From positions 62,001 through 126,000 of the forward strand of contig NZ_JAINVU010000001.1 of assembly GCF_019880555.1 (NCBI RefSeq): 64,000 nucleotides of DNA. Reading direction: 5' to 3'. The notes beneath the pieces are model-generated. The model ran no database searches. It was not told where the DNA came from and saw nothing but the letters and a program-made list of their open reading frames with translations. The DNA comes from Hephaestia mangrovi. Lineage in GTDB: Bacteria; Pseudomonadota; Alphaproteobacteria; Sphingomonadales; Sphingomonadaceae. Positions 10,776 through 19,812 of this stretch are shown piece after piece. Each line of letters opens with the position of its first letter. The first letter of the stretch is position 1. A program made the translations under genes and the position numbers.

Positions 10776-11968
10776 GAAGCTTCCTTCGCTGTCGCCGCGA
10801 GCAGGTCACGGACATGGATGGCGATCATCCGCTCCTCGTTGGTCGGCACCACGCGGACGCGCACGCGGCTGTCGGCGGTACTGATGACGGCGGCGCCCAC
10901 GTCGTTGGCGGCGTCGTCCAGCGCGACGCCTAGCCAGGCGAGACGCCGGCAGATCGCGGCGCGCACCGGCGCGGCGTTCTCGCCGATGCCGGCGGTGAAG
11001 ACGATCCCGTCGAGCCCGCCGAGCGAACTCGCCAGCGCGCCCGCCTCGCGCGCGACGCGATAGACGAACAGCTCGACCGCCGCTTTGGCCAGCGGCGCGT
11101 CGCTGTCGAGCAGGTTGCGCATGTCGCTCGACGCGCCCGACACGCCGAGCAGGCCGGAGCGATTGTAGAGCAGGTCGGTCAGCGCGTCGGCGTCCATCCC
11201 CTTGCTCTGCTGCAAATAGAGCAGCACGCCGGGATCGATCGCGCCGCAGCGCGTGCCCATCACCAGCCCGTCGAGCGCGGTGAAGCCCATCGTCGTGTCG
11301 AGGCTGCGGCCGTCCGCCATCGCGCACAGGCTGGCGCCGTTGCCGAGATGCGCGGCAATCACCCGGCCGCGCGCCATCGTCGGGTCGATCTCGGCGAGGC
11401 GGCGCGCGATATAGGCATAGGAAATGCCGTGGAAGCCGTAGCGGCGCACCCCCTCTTCCTCCAGCGCATGGGGGATGCCGAAGCGGGTGGCGACCGCCGG
11501 CTGGGTGCGGTGGAAGCCGGTGTCGAAGCACAGGATCTGCGGGAGATGCTTGCGCACCCCGGCCGCCGCGCGCACGGCGGCGAGGTTGTGCGGCTGGTGC
11601 AGCGGCGCGAGCGGGCACAGCGCTTCGAGCTCGGCGATCACCGCCCGCGTGGCGATCACCGGATCGGCGAAGCTGGCGCCGCCATGGACGATGCGGTGGC
11701 CGACGCCGATCAGCCGGTTGGGCGCGAGATGGCCCTCGATCCAGCCGAAGATCGCATCGAAAAAGGCCTCGTGCGCCATGTCGGCGCCGTCTTCCCAGCG
11801 GCGTTCGGTGAGCACTTGGCCGTCCGCATCGTGGACGATCAGATGCGGCGCGGTGCCGATCCCCTCCAGCTTGCCGCGTGCGAGCGGGATGATGTCGGCA
11901 CCGGCTGTGAACAGGCCGAACTTGATGCTCGACGATCCGGCATTGATGGCGAGTAGCGCGTCGCTCAT
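10772..11968 (-). CDS. ackA: Acetate kinase
   Basis: 398 aa, the usual length. The start LLAINAGSSSIKFGLF and the blocks ILCFDTGFHRTQPAVA, RRYGFHGISYAYIARRL, HLGNGASLCAMADGRSLDTTMGF (split here as seen) and VFTAGIGENAAPVRAAIC are acetate kinase signatures. It converts acetyl-phosphate and ADP to acetate and ATP. The ATG at 11968 overlaps the stop of the maoC-pta gene; the reading frame is open further upstream but the homology begins here. Together with phosphoketolase it allows ATP formation without glycolytic pyruvate. Confidence 0.95.
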   Translation of the reverse strand: MSDALLAINAGSSSIKFGLFTAGADIIPLARGKLEGIGTAPHLIVHDADGQVLTERRWEDGADMAHEAFFDAIFGWIEGHLAPNRLIGVGHRIVHGGASFADPVIATRAVIAELEALCPLAPLHQPHNLAAVRAAAGVRKHLPQILCFDTGFHRTQPAVATRFGIPHALEEEGVRRYGFHGISYAYIARRLAEIDPTMARGRVIAAHLGNGASLCAMADGRSLDTTMGFTALDGLVMGTRCGAIDPGVLLYLQQSKGMDADALTDLLYNRSGLLGVSGASSDMRNLLDSDAPLAKAAVELFVYRVAREAGALASSLGGLDGIVFTAGIGENAAPVRAAICRRLAWLGVALDDAANDVGAAVISTADSRVRVRVVPTNEERMIAIHVRDLLAATAKEAS

Positions 11969-13368
11969 GCCGCCGCCTGCGATGCCGCCACGCCGGGGCC
12001 GCGCGCCAGCAGCACGGCGAGTGCGCACGAGGCGATGCGCGTGCGCTCGCTGTCGGCGCGGCTGGTGAGGATGATCGGCACCCGCGCGCCCAGCACGATC
12101 CCCGCCGCATCGGCGCCGGCGAGGAAGGTGAGCTGCTTGGTCAGCATGTTGCCCGCCTCCAGATCGGGCACCACCAGGATGTCGGCCTGGCCGGCGACCG
12201 GCGAATCGATGCCTTTCTCGCGCGCCGCTTCGGGACTGACCGCATTGTCGAAGGCGAGCGGGCCGTCGATCACCCCGCCGCTGATCTGGCCGCGGTCGTT
12301 CATCTTGCACAGCGCCGCCGCCTCCAGCGTCGAGCGGATCGCCGGGTTGACCGTCTCGACCGCCGACAGGATCGCCACCTTGGGATTGGCCGTGCCCAGC
12401 GCATGGGCGAGATCGATCGCGTTGCGCACGATGTCGGCCTTGTCGTCCAGCGTCGGGGCGATGTTGATCGCCGCGTCGGTGATGATCAGCGGACGGGCAT
12501 AGCCCGGCACGTCCATCACATAGGCATGGCTGACCCGGCGTTCGGTGCGCAGCCCGGCCTCGGCGGCGAGCACGGCGTGCATCAGTTCGTCGGTGTGCAG
12601 CGCGCCCTTCATCAGCGTCGCGGCGGTGCCGTCATGCACCAGCGCGACAGCACGCGCAACGGCGGCACGCCTGTGCGGCGTGTCCTCCAGCGGGAAGGCG
12701 GCAATGTCGATGCCGGCGGTCCTGGCGGCCGCCGCGATCTTCGCGCGCGGCCCGACCAGGATCGGCGCGATCAGCCCGGCATCGACCGCCTCGGCGACCG
12801 CGGCGATCACCGCCGGGTCGCAGGGGTGGACCACCGCCGTGGCGATCGGGGCGCCGCCGGCGGCCCGCGTGACGAGATGGCGATAGCGCAGGTGCTCGGC
12901 GATCCGCACGTCGGGCAGCGCGGCGCGCGGGCGGCGGACCTTCTCGGTCGGCGCCTTGACGGTGGCGACGCCGGTGATGACCGTTTCGCCCTTCTGGTTC
13001 GTGCAGGCGCAATCTAGAAGGACGATTTGGTGTTCTGTCCGCTTCTCGCTCACCGTCACCGTGGCGGTGATCGTGTCGCCCGGCGAGACCGGCCGGGTGA
13101 AGCGCAGGCTCTGGTCGAGATAGATGGTGCCGGGGCCGGGCAGCTTCGTCCCCAACGCCGCCGAGATCAGGCCGCTGCCCAACATGCCGTGGGCGATGAC
13201 ATGGTGGAACATGTCGGTCGCGGCATAGGCCGGGTCCATGTGCGCGGGGTTCACGTCGCCAGAGATATAGGCGTAGAGATGGATGTCCTCCTCGGTCATC
13301 GTCCGGCTGACGCTGGCCTCGTCGCCGACCGCCAGCTCGTCGAACGTGCGGTTCTCGATCATCTCCAT
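11965..13368 (-). CDS. MaoC-like hydratase domain fused to phosphate acetyl/butyryltransferase
   Basis: 467 aa with two domains. Residues about 1-140 form a hot-dog MaoC/R-hydratase domain (DIHLYAYISGDVNPAHMDPA, VIAHGMLGSGLISAALG); residues about 150-467 form a Pta/Ptb domain (ILVGPRAKIAAAA, KGALHTDELMHAV, DAAINIAPTLDDKADIV). The transferase half interconverts acetyl-CoA (or butyryl-CoA) and acyl-phosphate; the hydratase half could supply (R)-3-hydroxyacyl-CoA to the adjacent PHA synthase. Start ATG 13368 is chosen because it follows the phaC stop by one base with GGAG upstream; an ATG at 13386 would overlap phaC. Fusions of this type are known beside phaC and ackA. Confidence 0.9.
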   Translation of the reverse strand: MEMIENRTFDELAVGDEASVSRTMTEEDIHLYAYISGDVNPAHMDPAYAATDMFHHVIAHGMLGSGLISAALGTKLPGPGTIYLDQSLRFTRPVSPGDTITATVTVSEKRTEHQIVLLDCACTNQKGETVITGVATVKAPTEKVRRPRAALPDVRIAEHLRYRHLVTRAAGGAPIATAVVHPCDPAVIAAVAEAVDAGLIAPILVGPRAKIAAAARTAGIDIAAFPLEDTPHRRAAVARAVALVHDGTAATLMKGALHTDELMHAVLAAEAGLRTERRVSHAYVMDVPGYARPLIITDAAINIAPTLDDKADIVRNAIDLAHALGTANPKVAILSAVETVNPAIRSTLEAAALCKMNDRGQISGGVIDGPLAFDNAVSPEAAREKGIDSPVAGQADILVVPDLEAGNMLTKQLTFLAGADAAGIVLGARVPIILTSRADSERTRIASCALAVLLARGPGVAASQAAA

Positions 13369-13369
13369 G

Positions 13370-15211
13370 TCAGCGCTCCAGCACATAGGTGCCCGGCGCG
13401 TCGGCGAGCGGGCGCAGGCCGCGCGCGCCCATCGCCGGCGGCGCCTGGTCCTGCGCGCCCGATCGCGCCGCCAGCCAGTCGGTCCAGGCCGGCCACCACG
13501 ATCCGTCGCTTATCGGAGTCTGCTGCACCCAGGAATCGGGATCGACATAGGGCGCGCCGGCGGCGCGCGTGCCGATGTGGAAATGGCGATGGGGATGGCC
13601 GGGTTCGCTGACGATGCCGGCATTGTGCCCGCCCGAGGTCAGCACGAAAGTGATCTCGCCGGGGTTGAGCAGGTGCAGCTTGTAGACCGAATGCCACGGC
13701 GCGACATGGTCGGTCTCGGTCCCGACCATGAAGATCGGCACATGGATGTCCGACAGCGCGACCGGCCGGCCCCCGACCAGATAGCGGCCCTCGGCAAGGT
13801 CGTCGTTGAGGAACAGGCGGCGGAGATATTCCGAATGCATCCGCGCCGGCATCCGCGTCACGTCCTCGTTCCACACCATCAGGTCGTTGGGCTGGTCTTC
13901 CTCGCCCAGCCAGTAGCTGCGGATCAGCCGCGACCAGATCAGGTCGCGCGAGCGCAGCAGCTGGAAGGCGCCGCCCATCTGCCGCCCGTCGAGATAGCCC
14001 TGGCGCGCCATCATGTCCTCCAGGAAGGCGAGCTGCGCTTCGGACATGAACAATTGCAGCTCGCCGGCTTCGGTGAAGTCGGTCTGCGCCGCGAACAGCG
14101 TCATGCTGGCGAGGCGGTCGTCGCCGTCGCGCGCCATCGCCGCCGCGGTGATCGACAGCAATGTGCCGCCCAGGCAATAGCCGACCGCATGGACCCTGGC
14201 CGGGCCGCAGATGCGGTTCACCGCATCGAGTGCGGCGAGGCACCCCTGGGTGCGATAGGCGTCGAACGGCAGGTCGCGCATTTCCTTGCCGGGATTGCGC
14301 CACGAGATGCTGAAGACGGTGTAGCCCTGTTCGGTGAGATAGCGGATCAGCGAGTTGTGCGGCGACAGGTCGAGGATGTAATATTTCATGATCCACGCCG
14401 GCGTGATCAGCACCGGTTCGGGCCGCACCTTGCCGGTCGCGGGCGTGTACTGGATCAGCTCGATCAGGTCGTTGCGGAACACCACCTCGCCCGGCGTCGC
14501 GGCGAGGTCGCGGCCAAGCACCATCGGCCTGGCGCTGGGGTGCGGTGCGCCGGTTTCGGCAAAGGCGGTGATGTCGGCGAGATAATTGGCGAAACCCTCG
14601 ATCAGGCTGCGGCCGCGCGTCTGTACCGCCATGTCGATGATCTCGGGGTTGAGCCATGGCACGTTGGACGGCGAGAAAGCGTCGAGCATCTGCCGGGCGG
14701 CGAAGCGGACGATGCGTTCGTTGGGCGCGCTGACCCCGCGCACGCCGGCGATCATGCGGTCGGTCCAGTCCTCCGCGAGCAGGAAGCTCTGCGCCATGGC
14801 GTGGTACGGGAAGCGGCTCCACGCCTCGGCGGTGAAGCGATGGTCGTGCGGCCCCGGCGCGATCTCGGTGGCGCCGCACCAGGCCGAGCCGGCGGCGCTG
14901 GCCGTCGCCAGCCCGTCGATCGCCGCCGCCGCCCGCCGGAACGGCGCATTGGCGAGGTGCACGCCCCATTCCAGCGAGGCGATGCCGAGCGCGAGCGGGG
15001 AGAGGCCGCCGGTCAGTCGGCCCTCGGCGCCGTGCAGCCACTGGTCGAGCCGGGTGAACAGCGCGCCGTCGGCTTCGTCCTCGACCGGCGGCGTGAAGGC
15101 CGGGGGCAGGGGATGGGGCGTCGCCGGAGCCTCGGCGGTCGGGGCGGGGACGATGCCGGCCGGGGCCGGCTTCGTGCTGGTTGCGGCGGGTTCGGTCAGA
15201 GTAGCGGTCAT
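13370..15211 (-). CDS. phaC: Poly(3-hydroxyalkanoate) synthase, class I-like
   Basis: 613 aa. An alanine/proline-rich N-terminus (about 1-50) precedes the PhaC_N region and an alpha/beta hydrolase core. The lipase-like box is GYCLGG with the nucleophile Cys near residue 345; the strand HVPIFMVGTETDHVAPW carries the catalytic Asp and TSGGHNAGIV the catalytic His. It polymerises (R)-3-hydroxyacyl-CoA into storage granules. The ATG at 15211 has a GAGGAAG Shine-Dalgarno sequence, and the next upstream ATG lacks homology. It leads the operon phaC, maoC-pta, ackA, fabI and is divergent from the phosphoketolase gene across 264 bp. Confidence 0.93.
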   Translation of the reverse strand: MTATLTEPAATSTKPAPAGIVPAPTAEAPATPHPLPPAFTPPVEDEADGALFTRLDQWLHGAEGRLTGGLSPLALGIASLEWGVHLANAPFRRAAAAIDGLATASAAGSAWCGATEIAPGPHDHRFTAEAWSRFPYHAMAQSFLLAEDWTDRMIAGVRGVSAPNERIVRFAARQMLDAFSPSNVPWLNPEIIDMAVQTRGRSLIEGFANYLADITAFAETGAPHPSARPMVLGRDLAATPGEVVFRNDLIELIQYTPATGKVRPEPVLITPAWIMKYYILDLSPHNSLIRYLTEQGYTVFSISWRNPGKEMRDLPFDAYRTQGCLAALDAVNRICGPARVHAVGYCLGGTLLSITAAAMARDGDDRLASMTLFAAQTDFTEAGELQLFMSEAQLAFLEDMMARQGYLDGRQMGGAFQLLRSRDLIWSRLIRSYWLGEEDQPNDLMVWNEDVTRMPARMHSEYLRRLFLNDDLAEGRYLVGGRPVALSDIHVPIFMVGTETDHVAPWHSVYKLHLLNPGEITFVLTSGGHNAGIVSEPGHPHRHFHIGTRAAGAPYVDPDSWVQQTPISDGSWWPAWTDWLAARSGAQDQAPPAMGARGLRPLADAPGTYVLER

Positions 15212-15475
15212 GTCTTCCTCGCGACGCTCATGCCGGCAGGCCGCACCGGCTGTGCCGGGCCTTAGGCGCCGTTGCTGCGGCGCAGCATCCGTAATATCCC
15301 TCAGCGTCGGCCGATGCCGGGCGCCACAGGCGGGGAACAACGGGCGCCCGGACCTGTTCCGCGATCAGGTGGTTAAGGACTATCCCGGATGGGACCGTCG
15401 CCGCTCGAACGGTAGCCGGGAAAGCGCCGGCGGCGCGGTCGCCGGCATTTCCCAAGGCCAGTAGGAGTCGGCCCC

Positions 15476-17878
15476 GTGCAAGACCTCGCGCACCCCGTCA
15501 TCGCCAGCGATACGTCCACCGAGGCGGAAATCGCCCTGATCGACCGCTATTGGCGCGCCGCCAATTATCTGTCGGTCGGGCAGATCTACCTGATGGACAA
15601 TCCGTTGCTGAAGCGGCCGCTCGCGCCGGCGGACGTCAAGCCGCGGCTGCTAGGCCATTGGGGGACGACGCCGGGGCTCAACTTCATCTACGCGCATCTC
15701 AATCGCATCATTCGCAAGCGCGACGCCGACCTGCTCTATATCTGCGGCCCCGGCCATGGCGGGCCCGGCATGGTGGCGAACACCTGGCTGGAGGGCACCT
15801 ATTCGGAAATCTATCCCGAGGTCGGCGAGGACGAGGCCGGCATGGCGCGGCTGTTCCGGCAATTCTCCTTTCCCGGCGGCGTGCCCAGCCATGCCGCGCC
15901 GGAAACGCCGGGATCGATCCATGAGGGCGGCGAGCTCGGCTATGCGATGGTCCATGCGGTGGGCGCGGTGCTCGACAATCCGAACCTGGTCGCCGCCTGC
16001 GTGATCGGCGACGGCGAGGCGGAGACCGGGCCGCTCGCCGCGTCATGGCACGGCAACAAGTTCGTCAACCCGGTGCATGACGGCGCGGTGCTGCCGATCC
16101 TGCATTTGAACGGCTACAAGATCGCCAACCCGACCATCCTCGGCCGCATGTCGGACGAGGACCTGCGGCATCTGTTCCAGGGCCTCGGCTATCGGCCGAT
16201 CTTCGTCGAAGGGCACGAGCCCGTGCCGATGCACGAGGCGATGATCGCCGCGCTGGACGAGGCGTTCGACGCGATCGCCACGATCCAGCGCGACGCACGC
16301 GAGTCGGGGGGCTGCCCCGCCATGCCGCGCTGGCCGATGATCGTGCTGAGGAGCCCCAAGGGCTGGACCGGGCCGAAGGAAGTCGACGGGCTGAAGGTCG
16401 AGGGTTTCTGGCGCGCGCATCAGGTGCCGATCCCCAACGCCCGCACCGACGAGGCGCACCGCCAGCAGCTCGAAGGCTGGATGCGCGGCTATGACCCCGC
16501 CGACCTGTTCGACGAGAAAGGCGCGCTGAAGCCCGAGCTGCGGGCGATGGCGCCGGCGGGCGACAAGCGCATGGGAGCGACGCCTTTTGCCAATGGCGGT
16601 CGCTTGCGAAAGCCGCTGCGCCGGCCCGACTGGCGCGACCATGCGCTGGCGGTGCCCGAGCCGGGCGGCGTGCGCGGCGAGGCGACCCGCACCTTCGGCC
16701 GCTATCTCGCCGATGTGCTGCGCCTCAACGCCGAGGCGCGCAACTTCCGCATCATGGGGCCGGATGAGACCAATTCGAACCGCCTCAACGCCGTGTTCGA
16801 CGTCACCGACCGCGCGTGGATGGAGCGCACATTGCCCTATGACGACCATCTCGCGCAGGACGGGCGGGTGATGGAGGTGCTGTCGGAGCATCTCTGCCAG
16901 GGCTGGCTGGAGGGCTATCTGCTGACCGGCCGCCACGGGCTGTTCAACTGCTACGAGGCGTTCACCCACATCGTCGATTCGATGGTCAACCAGCATGCCA
17001 AATGGCTGAAGGTGACGCGCCAGCTCGGCTGGCGGCGACCGATCTCGTCGTTCAACTATCTGCTCAGCAGCCATGTCTGGCGGCAGGACCATAATGGCTT
17101 CAGCCATCAGGACCCCGGCTTCATCGACCATGTCGCCAACAAGAAGGCCGATGTCGTGCGCATCTATCTGCCGCCCGACGCCAATTGCCTGTTGCGCGTG
17201 ATGGACCATTGCCTGGAGACCTATGACCGCATCAACGTGGTCGTCGCCGGCAAGCAGCTGAGCCCGCAATGGCTCGATGCCGACGCGGCCGAGGCGCATT
17301 GCGCGGCCGGCATCGGCATCTGGGAATGGGCCGGCAGCGACGAGGACGGCACGCCGCCCGATTTGGTGATGGCCTGTGCCGGCGACGTGCCGACGATGGA
17401 GACGCTCGCGGCGGTCGACCTGCTGCGCCAGCATTGCCCGGACCTGCGCATCCGGGTGGTCAACGTGGTCGACCTGATGACGCTGCAGCCGGAGAGCGAT
17501 CATCCACACGGCCTCAGCGACGCCGCGTTCGATGCGTTGTTCACCACCGACCGGCCGGTGGTGTTCGCCTTCCACGGCTATCCGCACATGATCCACCGGC
17601 TGACCTATGCGCGTGCCAATCACGCCAACATGCACGTGCGCGGCTATACCGAGGAAGGGACGACGACGACGCCGTTCGACATGGTGGTGCGCAACCAGCT
17701 CGACCGCTTCCACCTCGCGATCGAGGCGATCGACCGCGTGCCGAACCTCGGCGAGCGCGCCGGCCATGCGCGGCAGCATTTCTGCGACGCGCTCGCCCGG
17801 CACCACAGCTATATCGTCGAGCATGGCGAGGACATGCCCGAGGTCGAGGAATGGCACTGGCAGGGCGTTACTGGGTGA
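15476..17878 (+). CDS. xfp: Phosphoketolase (xylulose-5-phosphate/fructose-6-phosphate)
   Basis: 800 aa, full family length, GTG start with AGGAG at 15463-15467. Signature blocks include [37 protein letters not shown] and the thiamine-diphosphate motif [20 protein letters not shown] at about 174-193. The C-terminal blocks [15 protein letters not shown] ([11 protein letters not shown]) and [16 protein letters not shown] are also conserved. It splits xylulose-5-P or fructose-6-P with phosphate into acetyl-phosphate plus an aldose phosphate. Acetyl-phosphate then feeds the Pta and AckA activities encoded on the opposite strand. The divergent spacer has no promoter I can call with confidence. Confidence 0.95.
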   Translation: MQDLAHPVIASDTSTEAEIALIDRYWRAANYLSVGQIYLMDNPLLKRPLAPADVKPRLLGHWGTTPGLNFIYAHLNRIIRKRDADLLYICGPGHGGPGMVANTWLEGTYSEIYPEVGEDEAGMARLFRQFSFPGGVPSHAAPETPGSIHEGGELGYAMVHAVGAVLDNPNLVAACVIGDGEAETGPLAASWHGNKFVNPVHDGAVLPILHLNGYKIANPTILGRMSDEDLRHLFQGLGYRPIFVEGHEPVPMHEAMIAALDEAFDAIATIQRDARESGGCPAMPRWPMIVLRSPKGWTGPKEVDGLKVEGFWRAHQVPIPNARTDEAHRQQLEGWMRGYDPADLFDEKGALKPELRAMAPAGDKRMGATPFANGGRLRKPLRRPDWRDHALAVPEPGGVRGEATRTFGRYLADVLRLNAEARNFRIMGPDETNSNRLNAVFDVTDRAWMERTLPYDDHLAQDGRVMEVLSEHLCQGWLEGYLLTGRHGLFNCYEAFTHIVDSMVNQHAKWLKVTRQLGWRRPISSFNYLLSSHVWRQDHNGFSHQDPGFIDHVANKKADVVRIYLPPDANCLLRVMDHCLETYDRINVVVAGKQLSPQWLDADAAEAHCAAGIGIWEWAGSDEDGTPPDLVMACAGDVPTMETLAAVDLLRQHCPDLRIRVVNVVDLMTLQPESDHPHGLSDAAFDALFTTDRPVVFAFHGYPHMIHRLTYARANHANMHVRGYTEEGTTTTPFDMVVRNQLDRFHLAIEAIDRVPNLGERAGHARQHFCDALARHHSYIVEHGEDMPEVEEWHWQGVTG

Positions 17879-17975
17879 CCATTGGAACCAGACGTTGGAT
17901 ATCATGGCTATGGTCGAAGGCTCATGCCCCTATAGCTGAACCGCGCCGGGTTTGCCGGAGGCCGTTGGATGTGAG

Positions 17976-18824
17976 TCACGCTGCCATATCGACGTTGTCC
18001 GCGGCAGCATAATATTGTTCTTCGGCTTCGGCGGGCGGGATGTTGCCGATGGGCTTGAGCAAGCGGCGATGGTTGAACCAATCGACCCACTCGAGCGTCG
18101 CGTATTCGACGGCTTCGAAGCTGCGCCACGGGCCACGCCGGTGGATCACCTCAGCCTTGTAGAGTCCGTTGATCGTCTCGGCCAAAGCATTGTCATAGCT
18201 GTCGCCGACACTGCCGACCGACGGCTCGATCCCGGCTTCGGCAAGCCGCTCACTGTATTTGATCGAGACGTATTGGCTGCCGCAATCGGAGTGATGGATG
18301 AGACCGCCGCTGCGCGTCGGTCGGCGATCGTGAAGGGCCTGCTCGAGGGCGTCGAGAACGAAGCCAGCATGGGCGGTTCGGCTCGCTCGCCACCCGACGA
18401 TCCGCCTGGCGAACGTATCGATGACGAAGGCGACGTAGACGAACCCGGCCCAGGTCGCGACATAGGTGAAGTCCGAGACCCAGAGCATGTTCGGCGCCGG
18501 CGCGCGGAACTGCCGGTTGACGCGGTCGAGCGGACAAGGTGCTGATCGATCGCCGATCGTGGTACGCATCGGCTTGCCGCGGATCACGCCCGCCAGTCCC
18601 ATCGTACGCATCAGCCGCGCGACCGTGCAGCGGGCGACATCGAACCCCTCCCGCTGCAACTGCCGCCAGACCTTGCGGACACCATAGACCCGGAAGTTGG
18701 CCTCGAACACGCGCCGCACCTCGATCCTGAGCGCAGCATCGCGACGCGCCCGCGCCGACAGGCGCAGTGGATCCCGTCGCTGCGCGACATGGGCGTGGTA
18801 GGTTGATGGGGCGATCGGCAGCAC
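17976..18824 (-). CDS. IS3-family transposase OrfB (DDE integrase domain)
   Basis: 282 aa. The N-terminal HTH_21-like part ([20 protein letters not shown] region) is followed by an rve integrase core with catalytic residues visible in [12 protein letters not shown] (first D), [12 protein letters not shown] (second D) and [15 protein letters not shown] (E). The natural start should be the ATG at 18923 that overlaps the orfA stop, but the frame between 18923 and 18824 is interrupted by a TAG at 18881 inside a hairpin. As it stands only a product starting at [12 protein letters not shown] is open, so OrfB is probably made poorly or not fused to OrfA. Confidence 0.85.
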   Translation of the reverse strand: MLPIAPSTYHAHVAQRRDPLRLSARARRDAALRIEVRRVFEANFRVYGVRKVWRQLQREGFDVARCTVARLMRTMGLAGVIRGKPMRTTIGDRSAPCPLDRVNRQFRAPAPNMLWVSDFTYVATWAGFVYVAFVIDTFARRIVGWRASRTAHAGFVLDALEQALHDRRPTRSGGLIHHSDCGSQYVSIKYSERLAEAGIEPSVGSVGDSYDNALAETINGLYKAEVIHRRGPWRSFEAVEYATLEWVDWFNHRRLLKPIGNIPPAEAEEQYYAAADNVDMAA

Positions 18825-18866
18825 CTTGCAGATCGGCTCGACCCCATGAACAGCACGCTGCCTCAG

Positions 18867-18891
18867 GAAAACGGTTCCCTAAACCGTTTTC
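18867..18891. repeat. Perfect 10-bp stem hairpin inserted in the 5' part of orfB
   Basis: GAAAACGGTT (18867-18876), loop CCCTA, AACCGTTTTC (18882-18891). On the minus strand the loop supplies an in-frame TAG (18881-18879). Compared with my memory of related OrfB proteins (MIAFID followed about six codons later by HGVEPIC), roughly 13 extra codons are present here, so the hairpin looks like a small insertion. Confidence 0.6.
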
Positions 18892-18919
18892 TGTTCCTCG
18901 TCAGCGTCGATGAACGCGA

Positions 18920-19249
18920 TCATCGCTTGAACGGGCGGTCGAGCTCCGCCCGAGCAAAATATGCCGACGCCTTGCGCAGAATCTCGTTCGCCTGGCGCAA
19001 CTCGCGGTTCTCGCGTTCCAGGGCCTTCAACTGCGCCGCGACATCGCTCGGCACGCCGGCGCGGGCGCCACTATCGATCTCCGCCTTCTTCACCCACTCG
19101 TGCAGCGTCTGCGCTGCACAGCCGATCTTCGCTGCGATCGACACTACCGCCGCCCAGCGCGACGGGTGGTCCTTCTCGTGTTCCAGCACCATCCGCACCG
19201 CCCGGGCGCGGACCTCAGGTGAAAACTTGTTCGTCGTCTTGCTTGTCAT
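18920..19249 (-). CDS. IS3-family transposase OrfA (HTH protein)
   Basis: 109 aa. Residues 1-60 form a transposase_8 helix-turn-helix ([20 protein letters not shown], ...[17 protein letters not shown]) and residues 70-95 a leucine-zipper coiled coil ([20 protein letters not shown]). It binds the terminal repeats. Its stop overlaps the orfB ATG (ATGA at 18920-18923), where IS3 elements normally fuse OrfA and OrfB by -1 frameshifting. Confidence 0.9.
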   Translation of the reverse strand: MTSKTTNKFSPEVRARAVRMVLEHEKDHPSRWAAVVSIAAKIGCAAQTLHEWVKKAEIDSGARAGVPSDVAAQLKALERENRELRQANEILRKASAYFARAELDRPFKR

Positions 19250-19299
19250 AGCCCCTTACTCTCAGGAGTTGGGGCCTCCGACAAACCCGGCGCGGTTCA

Positions 19300-19812
19300 C
19301 CCGACTTTCGGACACGCCGATTAATGTCGAGTTTGTGACGTGGCTGGAGGCGCGGAAGATTATCTCTTCATGGAGCAGAGTATCGGGCTTCTTCGAGAAT
19401 GGCCTACGCATCAACAACTTCAGGAAGTAAGGCTGGACCGGACACAATACCTGTGACCCGCTCGAATTTTACCGGACTCGTCAGCTGGTTCGTTGCGGTG
19501 GAAGCCGGCCAGCGGGCATGGCATGCCTGGTGAGAAATTTACGGAAGTTTTTGGGATTGTGATGAAGGAAGGTGAATGGCGGCAATTACGCGAAGCCGCC
19601 GTTCTGCTACGCGCCCCATTCTCGGCCGTTCGCTTGCAGACGTCTGTCCGCCAAAAGCTGACGCGCTCTAGATACCAAATGAAGTCCAGCTGGCTGCGTT
19701 GTGCACAATGCGCTGATAGGCAGGGTTTCCCGGCGCGCATTGCGAGCGCGATTGGCCAGGGCATCGCGAGTTCGTATGCTCATCCAATGGCAGAGCAAGC
19801 GGCTTCCCGTCG
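19300..19812. other. Non-coding spacer between IS3 element and SLC13-type permease gene
   Basis: Both strands have only short open frames with composition unlike the neighbouring genes, and none matches a family I know. The stretch just right of the element (about 19300-19440) looks like debris of an older gene. It must hold the promoter of the permease gene, but no clear -35/-10 pair stands out. Confidence 0.4.

Larger units (their letters stand above)
17937..19299 (-). mobile_element. IS3-family insertion sequence, 1363 bp, with 27-bp terminal inverted repeats
   Basis: The left end (17937-17963) reads TGAACCGCGCCGGGTTTGCC and continues GGAGGCC. The right end (19273-19299) is its reverse complement with one mismatch. 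Two overlapping frames on the minus strand encode OrfA and OrfB. No 3- or 4-bp direct repeat flanks the element (AGC on the left, CCC on the right), which suggests rearrangement after insertion. It separates the phosphoketolase cluster from the sulfur-uptake region. Confidence 0.9.

Noticed and set aside
15212..15475. FNR-type (TTGAT-N4-ATCAA) site in the phaC/xfp divergent spacer
   Set aside because: No match to the palindrome was found; only a short CCTG...CAGG symmetry is present.
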